A stretch of DNA of 64,000 nucleotides from Hyphomonadaceae bacterium (GCA_013001295.1 JABDMW010000046.1:124001-188000); one strand, 5' to 3'. Numbered from the stretch's first letter, positions 11,718 to 22,162 are shown. Notes: generated from the sequence alone by a model not told the origin. Made by a program: numbers and translations.

Positions 11718-12905
11718 ATGTCTACACAACAGGCCACAGAAGCGCGGAATATTCACGGAATTATCTTGGTGTTGGCCTCAGTCATGCCGGCCATGGCGAT
11801 TATTTCCCTCGTACCAGTTATGCCGCTGCTGGGCAGAGAGTTTGGTCCGGTGCCGGGCAGCAAGGCTTTAATTCCGATTGCCCTAACTGTTCCGGCATTA
11901 TGTGTTGCATTGTTTTCCGCTCCGGCCGGGTGGCTTTCAGATCGTATTGGCCGAAAAATGTTATTATTTGTTGCCCTGCTTGGCTACGCAGCCATTGGCA
12001 TTGTTCCTTTCTTTTTAACTGATCTGAGGCAAATCATCGGCGCCCGTGTCGGCCTTGGCATATTTGAGGCTGTCATTATGACGGTCGCAACGGCCTTGAT
12101 CGGCGATTATTATAAAGGGGCCGCCCGAGAGAAATGGATTGGCATTCAGATTGCAGTCGTCAGCGTCAGTGCCATTTTCTTGATCGCGATTGGCGGAGCT
12201 TTGGGCGAGGCCATAGGGTCACGCGGTCCCTTCTTGATGTATCTCTTAGCGGTTCCAATCGCCCTTATGGTGGCGTGGAAATTATTTGAACCCGCGATCA
12301 TTGAGAAGACGAGTGGTCCAAAAGTCTCCCTTCCGTGGAAGGCTCTGCTTCCGCTCCTTCTGACCACTTTAGGTGTTGGAATTTTCTTTTATACGACCAT
12401 CGTCAAGCTTGGTGATATCTTGCTCCTGAGTAGTGACGTTTCGCCGGGTGCTATTGGAGGAATAGGCGCACTCTTCAACGTGGGTGTCATGATTGGTGCG
12501 ATTTTGTTTGGCAAACTGAAGGCAAAATCTTCGGGGCCAAAACTACTCGCTCTAGGCATGTTATTGTTTGCCATAGGTTATAGCGGCATGGGATTATCAG
12601 GTGCGCTTCCTATGACAGTCGTATTCGCCGTTATTACAAGCTTGGGCGCCGGCCTGCTCTTGCCGACTATGTTAACATGGGTCATGAATATTCTCCCTGG
12701 AAAGGTACGCGGCAGAGGGACAGGCTTGTGGACCGGTATGTTCTTCTTAGGGCAGTTCGTAGCCCCTCTCGTGGCAGTGGCGCTCTATGGCCCAGCAGGC
12801 GGTCTTCGTAATGTTTTGCTTGTCTATGGCGTGGTTGCCGGTGTTCTAATGGTCGTAGCGGCCATAGCTTCTCGCGGGGCCAAGACCTTAACGCAAGAAC
12901 ATTGA
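11718..12905 (+). CDS. MFS transporter, probably aromatic acid or related substrate
   Basis: 395 aa, about 12 hydrophobic segments, 'GWLSDRIGRKMLLF' MFS loop motif; end of lig gene run. Confidence 0.85.
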   Translation: MSTQQATEARNIHGIILVLASVMPAMAIISLVPVMPLLGREFGPVPGSKALIPIALTVPALCVALFSAPAGWLSDRIGRKMLLFVALLGYAAIGIVPFFLTDLRQIIGARVGLGIFEAVIMTVATALIGDYYKGAAREKWIGIQIAVVSVSAIFLIAIGGALGEAIGSRGPFLMYLLAVPIALMVAWKLFEPAIIEKTSGPKVSLPWKALLPLLLTTLGVGIFFYTTIVKLGDILLLSSDVSPGAIGGIGALFNVGVMIGAILFGKLKAKSSGPKLLALGMLLFAIGYSGMGLSGALPMTVVFAVITSLGAGLLLPTMLTWVMNILPGKVRGRGTGLWTGMFFLGQFVAPLVAVALYGPAGGLRNVLLVYGVVAGVLMVVAAIASRGAKTLTQEH

Positions 12906-13114
12906 TCGCATTGTTAATATGGGCCCGTCTTTGAGGCGGCTTCCATTGTACGCTTGCCTATTTAAGCACAGATCCACCTCAGTAGTCACTTTGTGAGCAA
13001 CCCAAACTTTCCGCGCTAAATTCTGGTTTTGTCCGCTTCCTATCGAAAACGGTCATTTGAATAATTGGCTCCAATGTCAGCAATGGGGATTAAGGGGTCC
13101 TTTCTCTATTAGTA

Positions 13115-13151
13115 AAAACAAAAAAGCCACCAGACGGATCCAGCGGCTTTT
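13115..13151 (-). terminator. Rho-independent terminator downstream of acnA
   Basis: On the minus strand AAAAGCC...GGCTTTTTTGTTTTT hairpin plus T-run after the acnA stop. Confidence 0.65.
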
Positions 13152-13176
13152 AGATTTTAAATTATACTTTTGAAGC

Positions 13177-15867
13177 CTACTCAGCCGCTTCCGCGTCAGC
13201 AGCAAGATTTCGGAGCACGTAATGCAAGATGCCGCCGTGTCGGTAGTATTCCAACTCGTTTTCGGTATCGATGCGGACTTTGGCGCGAATGGTTTCTTTT
13301 TTGCCATTGGCCATGGTCACGACTACGTCGATTTCCGAGCGTGGCGTGATGTCATCGAGGCCTGAAATATCAACGCTTTCATCCCCGGTCATACCTAGTT
13401 TTTCCCAGCTTTGACCTTCCGGCAATTCAAGCGGCAAGACACCCATTCCGATCAGGTTGGAGCGGTGAATACGTTCAAAACTTTCCGCGATTACAGCTTT
13501 AACACCGAGCAGGATTGTGCCCTTTGCGGCCCAATCCCGTGAAGAACCATTGCCGTACAAACCACCAGCAAAGACAACCAGGTCTTTCCCGGCTTCTTTG
13601 TAACGCATGGCCGCATCATAGATAGAAATCACGTCATTGCTCGGCACATGGCGGGTAACCCCGCCGGTGGTGCCGGGTGCTGTGTGGTTTTTGATCCGGA
13701 TATTGGCGAATGTACCCCGCATCATCACTTCATGATTGCCTCGGCGTGAGCCAAATGAGTTAAACTCGGCTTTTGGCACCTGACGCGCGGAAAGATATTT
13801 CCCCGCAGGACCATCATGCTTGATAGCGCCCGCCGGCGAGATGTGGTCGGTTGTAATCGCGTCGCCAAGGAGTGCGAGAATATTGGCGTCTTTGACATCG
13901 GTGATCGCGTCCGGTGTCATCGACATGCCTTCAAAATAAGGCGGGTGCTGCACATAGGTGGAGCTTGAATTCCACTTGTATGTCTTGCCGCCACCGACTT
14001 TGATGTCGCGCCATTGTTTGTCACCTTTGTACAAATCTTTGTAGCGATCGATGAACATTTTCCGGGTGATGGTTTTGCGGACAATATCAGAGATCTCTTT
14101 GCTGTTCGGCCAGATATCACGCAGATAAATATTTTTGCCATTGGCATCGACACCAAGCGGATCATTTTCAAAATCGTGGTGCATCGATCCGGCCAGTGCA
14201 TAAGCGACAACCAGCGGCGGGGAGGCCAGGAAATTGGCGCGGATGTCCGGGCCAATCCGGCCTTCAAAGTTCCGGTTTCCGGAAAGAACGGAGCAGGAAA
14301 TCAAATCGCCTTCCGCAATCGCCGCTGAAAGTTCAGGCGCAATCGGGCCGGAGTTTCCAATACATGTGGTACAACCGAAGCCGACAATATTAAATCCAAG
14401 TGCATCCAGATGTTTCTGGAGGCCGGCTTTTTTGAGGTATTCCGCCACAACCTGTGAGCCGGGGGCCAAAGAGGTTTTCACCCATGGCTTCACCTGCAGG
14501 CCGAGCTCCAACGCTTTTTGCGCCAAAAGGCCGGCGCCCATCAAAACGTCCGGATTGGATGTGTTGGTGCAGGACGTGATCGCCGCGATAAAAATATCGC
14601 CGTGATCAACTTCATAGTCTTTGCCTTTGACTTTGACAGCAGACCCGTCTTCTGGAGATTTATTGAATGTATCGCCAAGGATTTTGGCAAAACTTTTATT
14701 GGCGCCCTTCAGCATAACTTTTTCTTCGGGACGTTTTGGGCCGGAAATACATGGCTGGATATCGCCGAGATTTAGCGAAAGCGTATCGGTGAAGGTGAGC
14801 TCGGACGAGCCGCGCCACATGCCCTGGGCTTTGGCGTATTTTTCAACCAATTCAATGCGGGCATCATCCCGTCCCGTTGCGCGCAAATATGTCAGTGTAT
14901 CTTCATCAACAGGGAAGAAGCCGCAAGTGGCGCCGTATTCCGGGGCCATATTGGCGATGGTTGCTTCATCTTCCAGCGACAGATGATCCAGACCCGGACC
15001 GTAAAATTCAACAAATTTTCCGACAACGCCGCGCTTGCGTAACTGTTCAACAACTGTCAGCACCAGGTCTGTCGCGGTCGCGCCTTCGGGCATTTTACCT
15101 TTAAGCTCAAACCCGATCACTTCCGGGATCAACATGGAAATCGGCTGGCCAAGCATGGCAGCTTCGGCCTCAATACCGCCGACGCCCCAGCCCAATACGG
15201 ACAGGCCGTTGATCATCGTCGTGTGACTGTCCGTCCCAACGAGCGTATCCGGGAAGGCATAAGTCTTGCCGCCTTCGGTTTTTGTCCAGACGGTTTGAGC
15301 CAGGTTTTCAAGATTGACTTGGTGGCAAATCCCTGTGCCTGGCGGGACAACCGCGAAATTATCAAACGCTTCCTGACCCCATTTCAGGAAATCATAGCGC
15401 TCGCCATTGCGTTCATACTCGCGCTTGACGTTTTTCTGGAATGAATTGGCAGTGCCGAAATAATCAACCATTACGGAATGGTCGATGACCAGATGCACCG
15501 GATTTTGCGGATTGATGGCGTCTGCATTAGCGCCTAATTTAACCACGGCGTCGCGCATAGCGGCCAAATCAACAACAGCTGGAACACCGGTAAAGTCCTG
15601 CATCAAAACCCGTGCAGGGCGGTAGGCAATTTCATGGGTTGAAGTTTTGGTTTTCAGCCATCCGACAACAGCTTCGATGTCTTCTTTTTTGACGGTTTTA
15701 TTGTCTTCATGACGCAGCAGGTTTTCCAAAAGCACTTTCAATGAGTTTGGAAGCTTGCTTGCCCCTTTGAGGCCGTTTTCTTCGGCAACTTTAAGATCAA
15801 AATATGTATAGGTGCCGCCCCGCACGGTGAGTTCGCGTTGGCAATTAAAGCTGTCTAAAGAGGCCAT
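13177..15867 (-). CDS. acnA: Aconitate hydratase AcnA
   Basis: 896 aa; 'GTDSHTTMINGLSVLGWGVGGIEAEAAMLGQP', 'ITSCTNTSNPDVLMGAGL', 'GCTTCIGNSGP'. Confidence 0.98.
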   Translation of the reverse strand: MASLDSFNCQRELTVRGGTYTYFDLKVAEENGLKGASKLPNSLKVLLENLLRHEDNKTVKKEDIEAVVGWLKTKTSTHEIAYRPARVLMQDFTGVPAVVDLAAMRDAVVKLGANADAINPQNPVHLVIDHSVMVDYFGTANSFQKNVKREYERNGERYDFLKWGQEAFDNFAVVPPGTGICHQVNLENLAQTVWTKTEGGKTYAFPDTLVGTDSHTTMINGLSVLGWGVGGIEAEAAMLGQPISMLIPEVIGFELKGKMPEGATATDLVLTVVEQLRKRGVVGKFVEFYGPGLDHLSLEDEATIANMAPEYGATCGFFPVDEDTLTYLRATGRDDARIELVEKYAKAQGMWRGSSELTFTDTLSLNLGDIQPCISGPKRPEEKVMLKGANKSFAKILGDTFNKSPEDGSAVKVKGKDYEVDHGDIFIAAITSCTNTSNPDVLMGAGLLAQKALELGLQVKPWVKTSLAPGSQVVAEYLKKAGLQKHLDALGFNIVGFGCTTCIGNSGPIAPELSAAIAEGDLISCSVLSGNRNFEGRIGPDIRANFLASPPLVVAYALAGSMHHDFENDPLGVDANGKNIYLRDIWPNSKEISDIVRKTITRKMFIDRYKDLYKGDKQWRDIKVGGGKTYKWNSSSTYVQHPPYFEGMSMTPDAITDVKDANILALLGDAITTDHISPAGAIKHDGPAGKYLSARQVPKAEFNSFGSRRGNHEVMMRGTFANIRIKNHTAPGTTGGVTRHVPSNDVISIYDAAMRYKEAGKDLVVFAGGLYGNGSSRDWAAKGTILLGVKAVIAESFERIHRSNLIGMGVLPLELPEGQSWEKLGMTGDESVDISGLDDITPRSEIDVVVTMANGKKETIRAKVRIDTENELEYYRHGGILHYVLRNLAADAEAAE

Positions 15868-15936
15868 AAGAATTCCTTGTGTTTAATGAGGCGAGTTATA
15901 AACCCGCTATAATCATCCTGCAATCGGAGATTTTGA

Positions 15937-16539
15937 TTATTCGTCGGGATTGGTCTGATGTTTCAAAAGCAAAGGCACATTGGCCATGGCAAATGTAATT
16001 GTGATGGGAAACATGCCAAAAAACTTGAAATTTGACCAAAATTCGGTGCTTTGCGTGCGCCAGATAAATTCATTTAGCCCGGCTAAAAACAAGAAGAACA
16101 GTCCCCAGCGAAAAGCCAGAATGCGCCAGGCCTTATCGGGAAGAGAATACACTTCGCCCATCAAAAGCTTAAATACGTTTTTTCCAATGGCGAGCGAGCC
16201 TAAAATCATGCCGCCATACAGGATGTTAATCGCGGTTGGTTTGATCTTGAAAATGCGTTCATCTTGAAAAAGCAGCGTGATGGCTGCGGAGCCCACGATC
16301 AATATAGCGCTGACCCATAAAAGAACGGAAACGCGTCCAAATTTTTTCTTGGAATATATGACGGCGACAACAATCGCAATCGAGATAACCACGGCACCGA
16401 TATAAAGAGCGGTGGTGGCGTCCGTGAAACGCCGGGCCAGATTAAATGAGATGACATAGGCAATAACCGGCCCGATATCGACCAGAAGGCTATTGGGTTT
16501 GGCGTCTGTCGCAGATTCAGGGGCAATACGGGATGACAT
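15937..16539 (-). CDS. yciB: Septation protein A / inner membrane protein YciB family
   Basis: 200 aa multi-TM; 'LVDIGPVIAYVISFNLARR', 'KPTAINILYGGMILGSLAIGKNVFKLLMGEVYSLPDKAWRILAFRWGLFFLFLAGLNEFIWR'. Confidence 0.92.
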   Translation of the reverse strand: MSSRIAPESATDAKPNSLLVDIGPVIAYVISFNLARRFTDATTALYIGAVVISIAIVVAVIYSKKKFGRVSVLLWVSAILIVGSAAITLLFQDERIFKIKPTAINILYGGMILGSLAIGKNVFKLLMGEVYSLPDKAWRILAFRWGLFFLFLAGLNEFIWRTQSTEFWSNFKFFGMFPITITFAMANVPLLLKHQTNPDE

Positions 16540-16613
16540 AGGCTCTCAGTAATTGGCGAATTTAGCCCGTGATGTGCCCCAAGCGTTGCGAATTTGCAAG
16601 CTTTTAACCGTGT

Positions 16614-17186
16614 TTATCCATTCGAGGGCTTGGGTGCCGGGACCACTTCGTAATTGTCGATCGCGTTAAGCGCCACGGGCCAGTCCGGGCGCAGCTCCAA
16701 GGCTTTCTTTAGATCATTGTAAGCCTTGGTATATTGCTTGAGATGATCGTAGGCCATGGCGCGGTTAAACAGAACCTCTGGCATTTTATCTGTGCCCATC
16801 TCGATGGCCGTATTGGCGGCGGTGATGGCTTCCTGATATCGACCTGTATAAATATAATTGGCACTAAGATTAATATGTATTTCAGAAACATTGTCGGCCA
16901 TTTTCAGGGCCTTATTATAGTGCTCTTCGGCCTCTTCGTAGTCTTTCTTTCGCATGTAAAGAATGCCGATATTCACATGAGTGGCGGCCCGATCTTTTAG
17001 TTTGAGACTGAGTTCGTCGAGCGCTCCTTCGCATGCTTTGATCGTCCCGATGCGGCCAGGATCCCCGTGTTTGACGCTGTGATAACAGTCTTTTGCCGCG
17101 CCATTGCCGATCACGGTCAACTGGGCCGAGGCGGTGCTGGACATGCAAAATGTAAGAAAACTGGCGACCAATACTCGTTTCAACAT
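16614..17186 (-). CDS. Tetratricopeptide repeat protein, exported
   Basis: Signal peptide 'MLKRVLVASFLTFCMSSTASAQ' and repeats 'ATHVNIGILYMRKKDYEEAEEHYNKALKM', 'YIYTGRYQEAITAANTAIEM'. Confidence 0.85.
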   Translation of the reverse strand: MLKRVLVASFLTFCMSSTASAQLTVIGNGAAKDCYHSVKHGDPGRIGTIKACEGALDELSLKLKDRAATHVNIGILYMRKKDYEEAEEHYNKALKMADNVSEIHINLSANYIYTGRYQEAITAANTAIEMGTDKMPEVLFNRAMAYDHLKQYTKAYNDLKKALELRPDWPVALNAIDNYEVVPAPKPSNG

Positions 17187-17353
17187 GACGAACTCCTATG
17201 ACTGAACGTCCAAAGCATAGCACATTTTTGCCGAAATGTCCCGTCAATCATGAATAGGGGCGATGCGCTCCTGGACCTAAAATCAGCCGTTGGGCGAAAT
17301 TCACCTACTCAAACACCGCTGTCTGTTAGTTCCTGACGACCAATGTTCCGTTG

Positions 17354-17662
17354 CTACATAGTTACGGCTTCTGCGATTTCAACGCTGCCATGATCGACGA
17401 TCGGGCACGTTTGGGCCAATTGAATCGCCGATTGTAAATTGTCGGCTTCAATCAGCGAATACCCTGACAATGGATTGGCACCGCCATCATCAACAACACC
17501 ATCCGCTGATACGGTTGTAGACTTGCTGACCGGGTTTCCACCGTCGATTACAGCCGGGCCGAGGCTTTTAAACCATTCGTTCCAGGCCGCCATAACTTTC
17601 TTGCTTTCCGTTTCGCTCACGGGCATTTTCCCGCCGTGATACGCAAATACATATTTGGCCAC
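17354..17662 (-). CDS. YCII-related domain protein
   Basis: 102 aa; 'YVFAYHGGKMP...WNEWFKSLGPAVIDGGNPVSKS...GYSLIEADNLQSAIQLAQTCPIV'. Confidence 0.85.
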   Translation of the reverse strand: MAKYVFAYHGGKMPVSETESKKVMAAWNEWFKSLGPAVIDGGNPVSKSTTVSADGVVDDGGANPLSGYSLIEADNLQSAIQLAQTCPIVDHGSVEIAEAVTM

Positions 17663-17891
17663 TGTATTCTCCTTTTACAAAACACTAATATTGCCAGCAC
17701 AAAGGCTGGCAGCGCCGAGTTTTCACGGTTCAGAGTTACATATACCAAACCGAAGCAAGACTTTTTAAGGGGGCGTCTTTTGGCTTTCGGCAGCGAAACC
17801 ATAGCATATTTTTGCTTAATTTTAAAGTCGGGAGTTGCGAACAAAACATCCCTGCAGCCAGACCGGAGTGACTTGGTTACATTTAACCCGT

Positions 17892-18692
17892 CTACTTAAA
17901 TAGCGCGGTCTGATAGCTGGTCGCGATCAAAAGCCCGTCGCGGCGAAACAGACGGGCTTCCTCGTTGGACAAGCCGTGCCGCACGGCAGCACTGTCTGCC
18001 TCGAGTATCATATAATCTTCGCCGACCTCGGCAATTTCCGCGTCCGATGCATAGATATGTGAGGACATGGAGAGCGTGGATGCCATACGGGCTTTGTCGG
18101 TAACAAAAAACACCCTCGGCATAGACGCGTCCAGCATGGCGCAAATCGAAACCGCATCGGGCGGCCGCTGATCATCCTCGCGGATCAGGGTGACCGCGTG
18201 AGGTGTCGGGTTTTTGGTAAACGGCTTGCCACTGGAAAGCATCAGCTCATACCGGTCGAGCCATCTCGGTGAAAGCGGGTTGTTGCGCATGCGCACGCAG
18301 TCCTCAGGTTGTTTGAATTCAGGCATTGGCGGATCATAGACAAGGTCATGCTTTCGACGTGACCCGGCAATAATTTCCGCGACCATAAGCGTGCGCCCGT
18401 TTTCAGGGGCATCTGAAATTGTCACGGACCAAAAATCAGTTGTCCGTTTGCTTTCCCGCAAGGTTGCAATTGCGAAAAGGGTGTCCGCCTTGACGGCGGA
18501 AATAAATTGTACGTGCTGTGAAATAATTTCACCGCGAAATTCGTTGGATAGATGCAGTGCGCGAATGGTCGCGGCCGCGACCCAGCCGCCGAATGCAGAG
18601 TTGAAATTCCAGTAGTCTTTGTTGGGATGGAACTTGAAACAACCAGTTGTGTACGGTTCGAGTTTCAGGTTTCGATCAAAAAAGTAGTCCAT
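17892..18692 (-). CDS. Acyl-CoA thioesterase family protein (TesB-like double hotdog)
   Basis: 266 aa; 'NSAFGGWVAAATIRALHL', 'ISQHVQFISAVKADTLFAIATLRESKRTTDFWSV'. Confidence 0.75.
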   Translation of the reverse strand: MDYFFDRNLKLEPYTTGCFKFHPNKDYWNFNSAFGGWVAAATIRALHLSNEFRGEIISQHVQFISAVKADTLFAIATLRESKRTTDFWSVTISDAPENGRTLMVAEIIAGSRRKHDLVYDPPMPEFKQPEDCVRMRNNPLSPRWLDRYELMLSSGKPFTKNPTPHAVTLIREDDQRPPDAVSICAMLDASMPRVFFVTDKARMASTLSMSSHIYASDAEIAEVGEDYMILEADSAAVRHGLSNEEARLFRRDGLLIATSYQTALFK

Positions 18693-18778
18693 GACATTTC
18701 AAACCATGTATAGGCGAAGCTGTAAACCCGAGAGCCGGAATGGCCAGTATACACGCATGAATTCTAATCTGAACGAGG

Positions 18779-20437
18779 TTATTTATTGCGTTTCTTACGC
18801 TTGAGTTTGGCACCTGATGGCCCGCCTTTTGATTTGCCGCGCGGTGGTTTGGAGCCTTTTGCTTTGGCGGCTTCACGAGCAGCAGCACGTGCCAGTTTTT
18901 TCTTATGGGGTTTTTTCTTTTTTGTGTTGTTAGGACGATCGCTGGCATCTGTGTTTTGCGGTGGCACGTCCGCATAATCTCCAGCATCCACAGTGCTTTC
19001 ATAACGGGCTTTGGGCTTACGTCTTGATCCGTCTTGACCCCGATGCGGGCGTTTTTTACCGAAATCCCGGCCTTTGCCTTTAGAGCGGCGCGGCCGGTCT
19101 TCGTGGGCACTCGGGTCGTAGGATTTCGTCGACGTTAATTCTTCCGGCGAAGATTTGTTGGCGCGATAAAGATGGATATAGGCGGCCGCCATTTGTTGAG
19201 CGCCATAACGGTCAATCAACGCGTCTGCCATCGCATATTCTTTATCCGTCGATTTTTTTGACAAATTCGGATCGTTCATCAGGCGCTCGTCTTCTTTACG
19301 CATGACGTTTTCTGCGGATGGGGGGTTGGCCCATTCGGCTTCGATATTGGCGTCGCGAAGCAAACGCTCTGTGCGTTTGCGTGCAGGGTGCGGCACAATA
19401 ATCGCGCATGTGCCTTTGCGCCCCGCGCGACCGGTCCGACCGGACCGATGGAGTAAGATTTCTTTGTTCTTGGGAATATCGGCATGGATTACCAATTCGA
19501 GATCCGGGAGATCGAGGCCGCGGGCTGCGACGTCTGTGGCGATACAAACGCGGGCGCGCCCTGAACGCATGGCTTGCAAGGCATGGGTCCGCTCACTTTG
19601 TGATAATTCACCGGAGAGGGCCACTACCTTGAATCCGCGATTGTTAAACCGGCTCACCATCCGGTTGACGGCGGCCCGGGTCGCGCAGAAGACGATGGCA
19701 TTTTTGGCGTCAAAATATTGCAACACATTGATAATGGCGTTTTCGCTGTCCTTCGGCCCAACGGTTAGGGCGCGGTATTCAATATCCAAATGCTGGGAAG
19801 CTTCGGCCTTCGTGTTAACACGTATGGCGTTGCGCTGGTATTTTTTGGCGAGGCGTTCAATGCCGCGGGGCACAGTAGCGGAAAACATAAGGGTCCGGCG
19901 CTCTGTCGGCGCAGCACCCAGAATATATTCCATATCATCGCTGAAACCCATATTGAGCATTTCATCGGCTTCATCAAGAACGGCGACCTGAAGATTTGAC
20001 AAATCCAGTGAGCCGCGATCCACATGATCGCGCAGACGTCCCGGTGTTCCCACCACAATATGTGCGCCGCGTTTCAGCGCTTTACGTTCTTCGCTCATAT
20101 TCATACCGCCTACACAAGATGCAAAAAACGCACCTGCCGGACGGTACAGCCACTGCAATTCTTTTTTGACCTGCAAGGCCAGCTCCCGGGTCGGGGCAAT
20201 GATTAGTGCTAAGGGTTTGTCTGAACGCGGCATTTGGCCGTCTTCATCGAGAAGAGACGGGGCCATGTTGAGGCCAAAGGCTACGGTTTTACCCGAACCA
20301 GTTTGCGCCGAAACCAAAAGGTCGGCCGCAATAAAGTCTGGATCCAACACCGCTTCTTGAACCGGAGTCAGTTTCGTATAACCGCGCTCGGTCAGCGCAT
20401 CTGCAAGGGTGGGGACAACGCCCAAAAATTGAGTCAT
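18779..20437 (-). CDS. DEAD-box RNA helicase with basic C-terminal tail
   Basis: 'SAQTGSGKTVAFG', 'PTRELALQV', 'VLDEADEMLNMGF', 'SATVP', 'HRSGRTGRAGRKG'; K/R-rich C-terminus. Confidence 0.96.
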   Translation of the reverse strand: MTQFLGVVPTLADALTERGYTKLTPVQEAVLDPDFIAADLLVSAQTGSGKTVAFGLNMAPSLLDEDGQMPRSDKPLALIIAPTRELALQVKKELQWLYRPAGAFFASCVGGMNMSEERKALKRGAHIVVGTPGRLRDHVDRGSLDLSNLQVAVLDEADEMLNMGFSDDMEYILGAAPTERRTLMFSATVPRGIERLAKKYQRNAIRVNTKAEASQHLDIEYRALTVGPKDSENAIINVLQYFDAKNAIVFCATRAAVNRMVSRFNNRGFKVVALSGELSQSERTHALQAMRSGRARVCIATDVAARGLDLPDLELVIHADIPKNKEILLHRSGRTGRAGRKGTCAIIVPHPARKRTERLLRDANIEAEWANPPSAENVMRKEDERLMNDPNLSKKSTDKEYAMADALIDRYGAQQMAAAYIHLYRANKSSPEELTSTKSYDPSAHEDRPRRSKGKGRDFGKKRPHRGQDGSRRKPKARYESTVDAGDYADVPPQNTDASDRPNNTKKKKPHKKKLARAAAREAAKAKGSKPPRGKSKGGPSGAKLKRKKRNK

Positions 20438-20604
20438 GATGTATCTTTCGCCCCTTTTTGAAAATCTAGGGGAGGCAATGAGTTTGGCGGTATCTATCCT
20501 GTCCAGAAAGCGATGTATAGTGCCGATCTGCAGGCAGCTTCCAACAACTCACTTGACATGAAACCAAATGGTGTCGTATTGATGAAACCGAAAGATTTCC
20601 TATT

Positions 20605-20922
20605 ATGCCCGCATCCCAACCTGTATTTCGTGCCATCGCAGATCCAACCCGGCGTGAAATTCTATCCATGCTGGCAGGAGAAGAGCTCAGTGTCGGCGAA
20701 GTGGCGGCCCGTTTCGATATGACACGGCCAGCGGTGGCAAAACATTTGGGCATTTTGCGCGAAGCAGACCTGATCACTGTTCGCTCAGAAGGACGCCGTC
20801 ATGTCAATCGTCTGAAGCCGGAGGCGTTGAAAACAGTTGCCGACTGGTTGTCTTATTTTGACCGGTTCTGGGACGAAAAACTCGCTAAACTGAAATCCAC
20901 TTTGGAGAATGACAATGACTGA
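20605..20922 (+). CDS. ArsR-family transcriptional regulator
   Basis: 105 aa; 'RAIADPTRREILSMLAGEELSVGEVAARFDMTRPAVAKHLGILREADLI'. Confidence 0.93.
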   Translation: MPASQPVFRAIADPTRREILSMLAGEELSVGEVAARFDMTRPAVAKHLGILREADLITVRSEGRRHVNRLKPEALKTVADWLSYFDRFWDEKLAKLKSTLENDND

Positions 20923-21334
20923 CGCCGTGTTGGTCAAAACAATTTATATTAAATCCAGTCGCGAAAAAGTATGGGCCTATCTGACCGAGGGCAAGAAATT
21001 GGCGCGCTGGTTTCATGAGGCCGATTGCGATTTGGTGACGCCGGGCAAAGACTATGCCTTGCTCATGGAAAGCGGAAGCAAGGGATGTTGGGGCAAAATC
21101 CTGGAAGTCGAGCCGCCAAACCGGCTTGTTTATACATTTACCCATGATTGGCTCAAAGGATACGAGACGCAAGTGGAGTGGATTTTGCGCGATGTCGACG
21201 GCGGCACTCAATTGACGATGAACCATACAGGCCTCGACAGATCCAAGGCCGATCCATTCGCTATGCTGTCTGATCATGACAAGGGCTGGGATGAACACCT
21301 CCAGCGCCTGCGCATGGTGGCCGGAACAGCATAA
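20909..21334 (+). CDS. SRPBCC (AHSA1-type) domain protein
   Basis: 'VLVKTIYIKSSREKVWAYLTEGKKLARWFHEADCDL...GYETQVEWILRDVDGGTQLTMNHTGL'; overlaps the arsR-like gene. Confidence 0.88.
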   Translation: MTMTDAVLVKTIYIKSSREKVWAYLTEGKKLARWFHEADCDLVTPGKDYALLMESGSKGCWGKILEVEPPNRLVYTFTHDWLKGYETQVEWILRDVDGGTQLTMNHTGLDRSKADPFAMLSDHDKGWDEHLQRLRMVAGTA

Positions 21335-21354
21335 GGACTACATAGGGGAAGAAC

Positions 21355-21786
21355 ATGCAAGAAGCGACACTCGTCAAAACCATCTATTTACAGGCAACGC
21401 TGGAAACGGTCTGGTCATATTTGACGCAGCCCGACCGATTGGCGCGCTGGTTTCATGAATCCGATACAGCGCTCGACAAAGTAGGAAAAGAGTACAAATT
21501 ATTGCGGGACAATCCCAGTGACAAAGGCCCGGTAATTTGTTGGGGCGAGGTGCTTGAGGTCGATAAACCAAATCGACTTGTGCACACCTTCACCCACGAG
21601 TGGCTCAAAGGAGCCATTACAACAGTTGTGTGGGAATTGATGCCTGTCGACGGTGGTACACAAGTGACGATGACCCATTCAGATCTGGATGCCATGCATG
21701 ACGGCCTGTTCGACCAGCTGTCCGGTCACGATAAGGGGTGGGACGAAGGCTTTATCCGCCTGCGCCGCGTTGCTGCGACGTATTGA
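21355..21786 (+). CDS. SRPBCC (AHSA1-type) domain protein, paralogue of preceding gene
   Basis: 'TLVKTIYLQATLETVWSYLTQPDRLARWFHESDTAL...TTVVWELMPVDGGTQVTMTHSDLD'. Confidence 0.88.
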   Translation: MQEATLVKTIYLQATLETVWSYLTQPDRLARWFHESDTALDKVGKEYKLLRDNPSDKGPVICWGEVLEVDKPNRLVHTFTHEWLKGAITTVVWELMPVDGGTQVTMTHSDLDAMHDGLFDQLSGHDKGWDEGFIRLRRVAATY

Positions 21787-22162
21787 ATATCATGAAGGCA
21801 GCGCCCATTGCCAGCCATGCCGGCAACTGAATTCCAAAAACGTTGACCGCGAATACCTGATCGAATGGAAAGCCGCGCGCACCCCAAATCCAGATGTGAA
21901 AGAGCGCGTGCAGGCATGGCCATAGCGCACCAAAAACAGCAGCCGTTTTATCCCATTTTTTCAACCCCCATATGATAGCAAGAGCACTGACCAAATAGGC
22001 CAGGGCAACATCACGAATGAAATGAAGGTTAAATGGCCCCATGGCAGCAACGCCGGGCGTGGCCTCATACCAGGCCATCGGCGCAAACCACATATAGAGG
22101 GCCAAAACAAAATTATAAAAAGCAATTACATAAAGGATACTTTTCCACATAACCCGGTTCAT
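21752..22162 (-). CDS. Small integral membrane protein, unknown function
   Basis: 136 aa, four hydrophobic segments; ATG overlaps the stop of the upstream membrane gene. Confidence 0.7.
   Translation of the reverse strand: MNRVMWKSILYVIAFYNFVLALYMWFAPMAWYEATPGVAAMGPFNLHFIRDVALAYLVSALAIIWGLKKWDKTAAVFGALWPCLHALFHIWIWGARGFPFDQVFAVNVFGIQLPAWLAMGAAFMIFNTSQQRGAGG

Noticed and set aside
17692-17711. Perfect stem-loop TGCCAGC-ACAAAG-GCTGGCA upstream of the YCII gene
   Set aside because: No T-run, so not a convincing terminator, and no matching second copy to support an operator; too weak to call from one instance.
19302-19991. 229-aa plus-strand ORF opposite the RNA helicase
   Set aside because: Shadow ORF in high-GC third-position coding sequence of the helicase.
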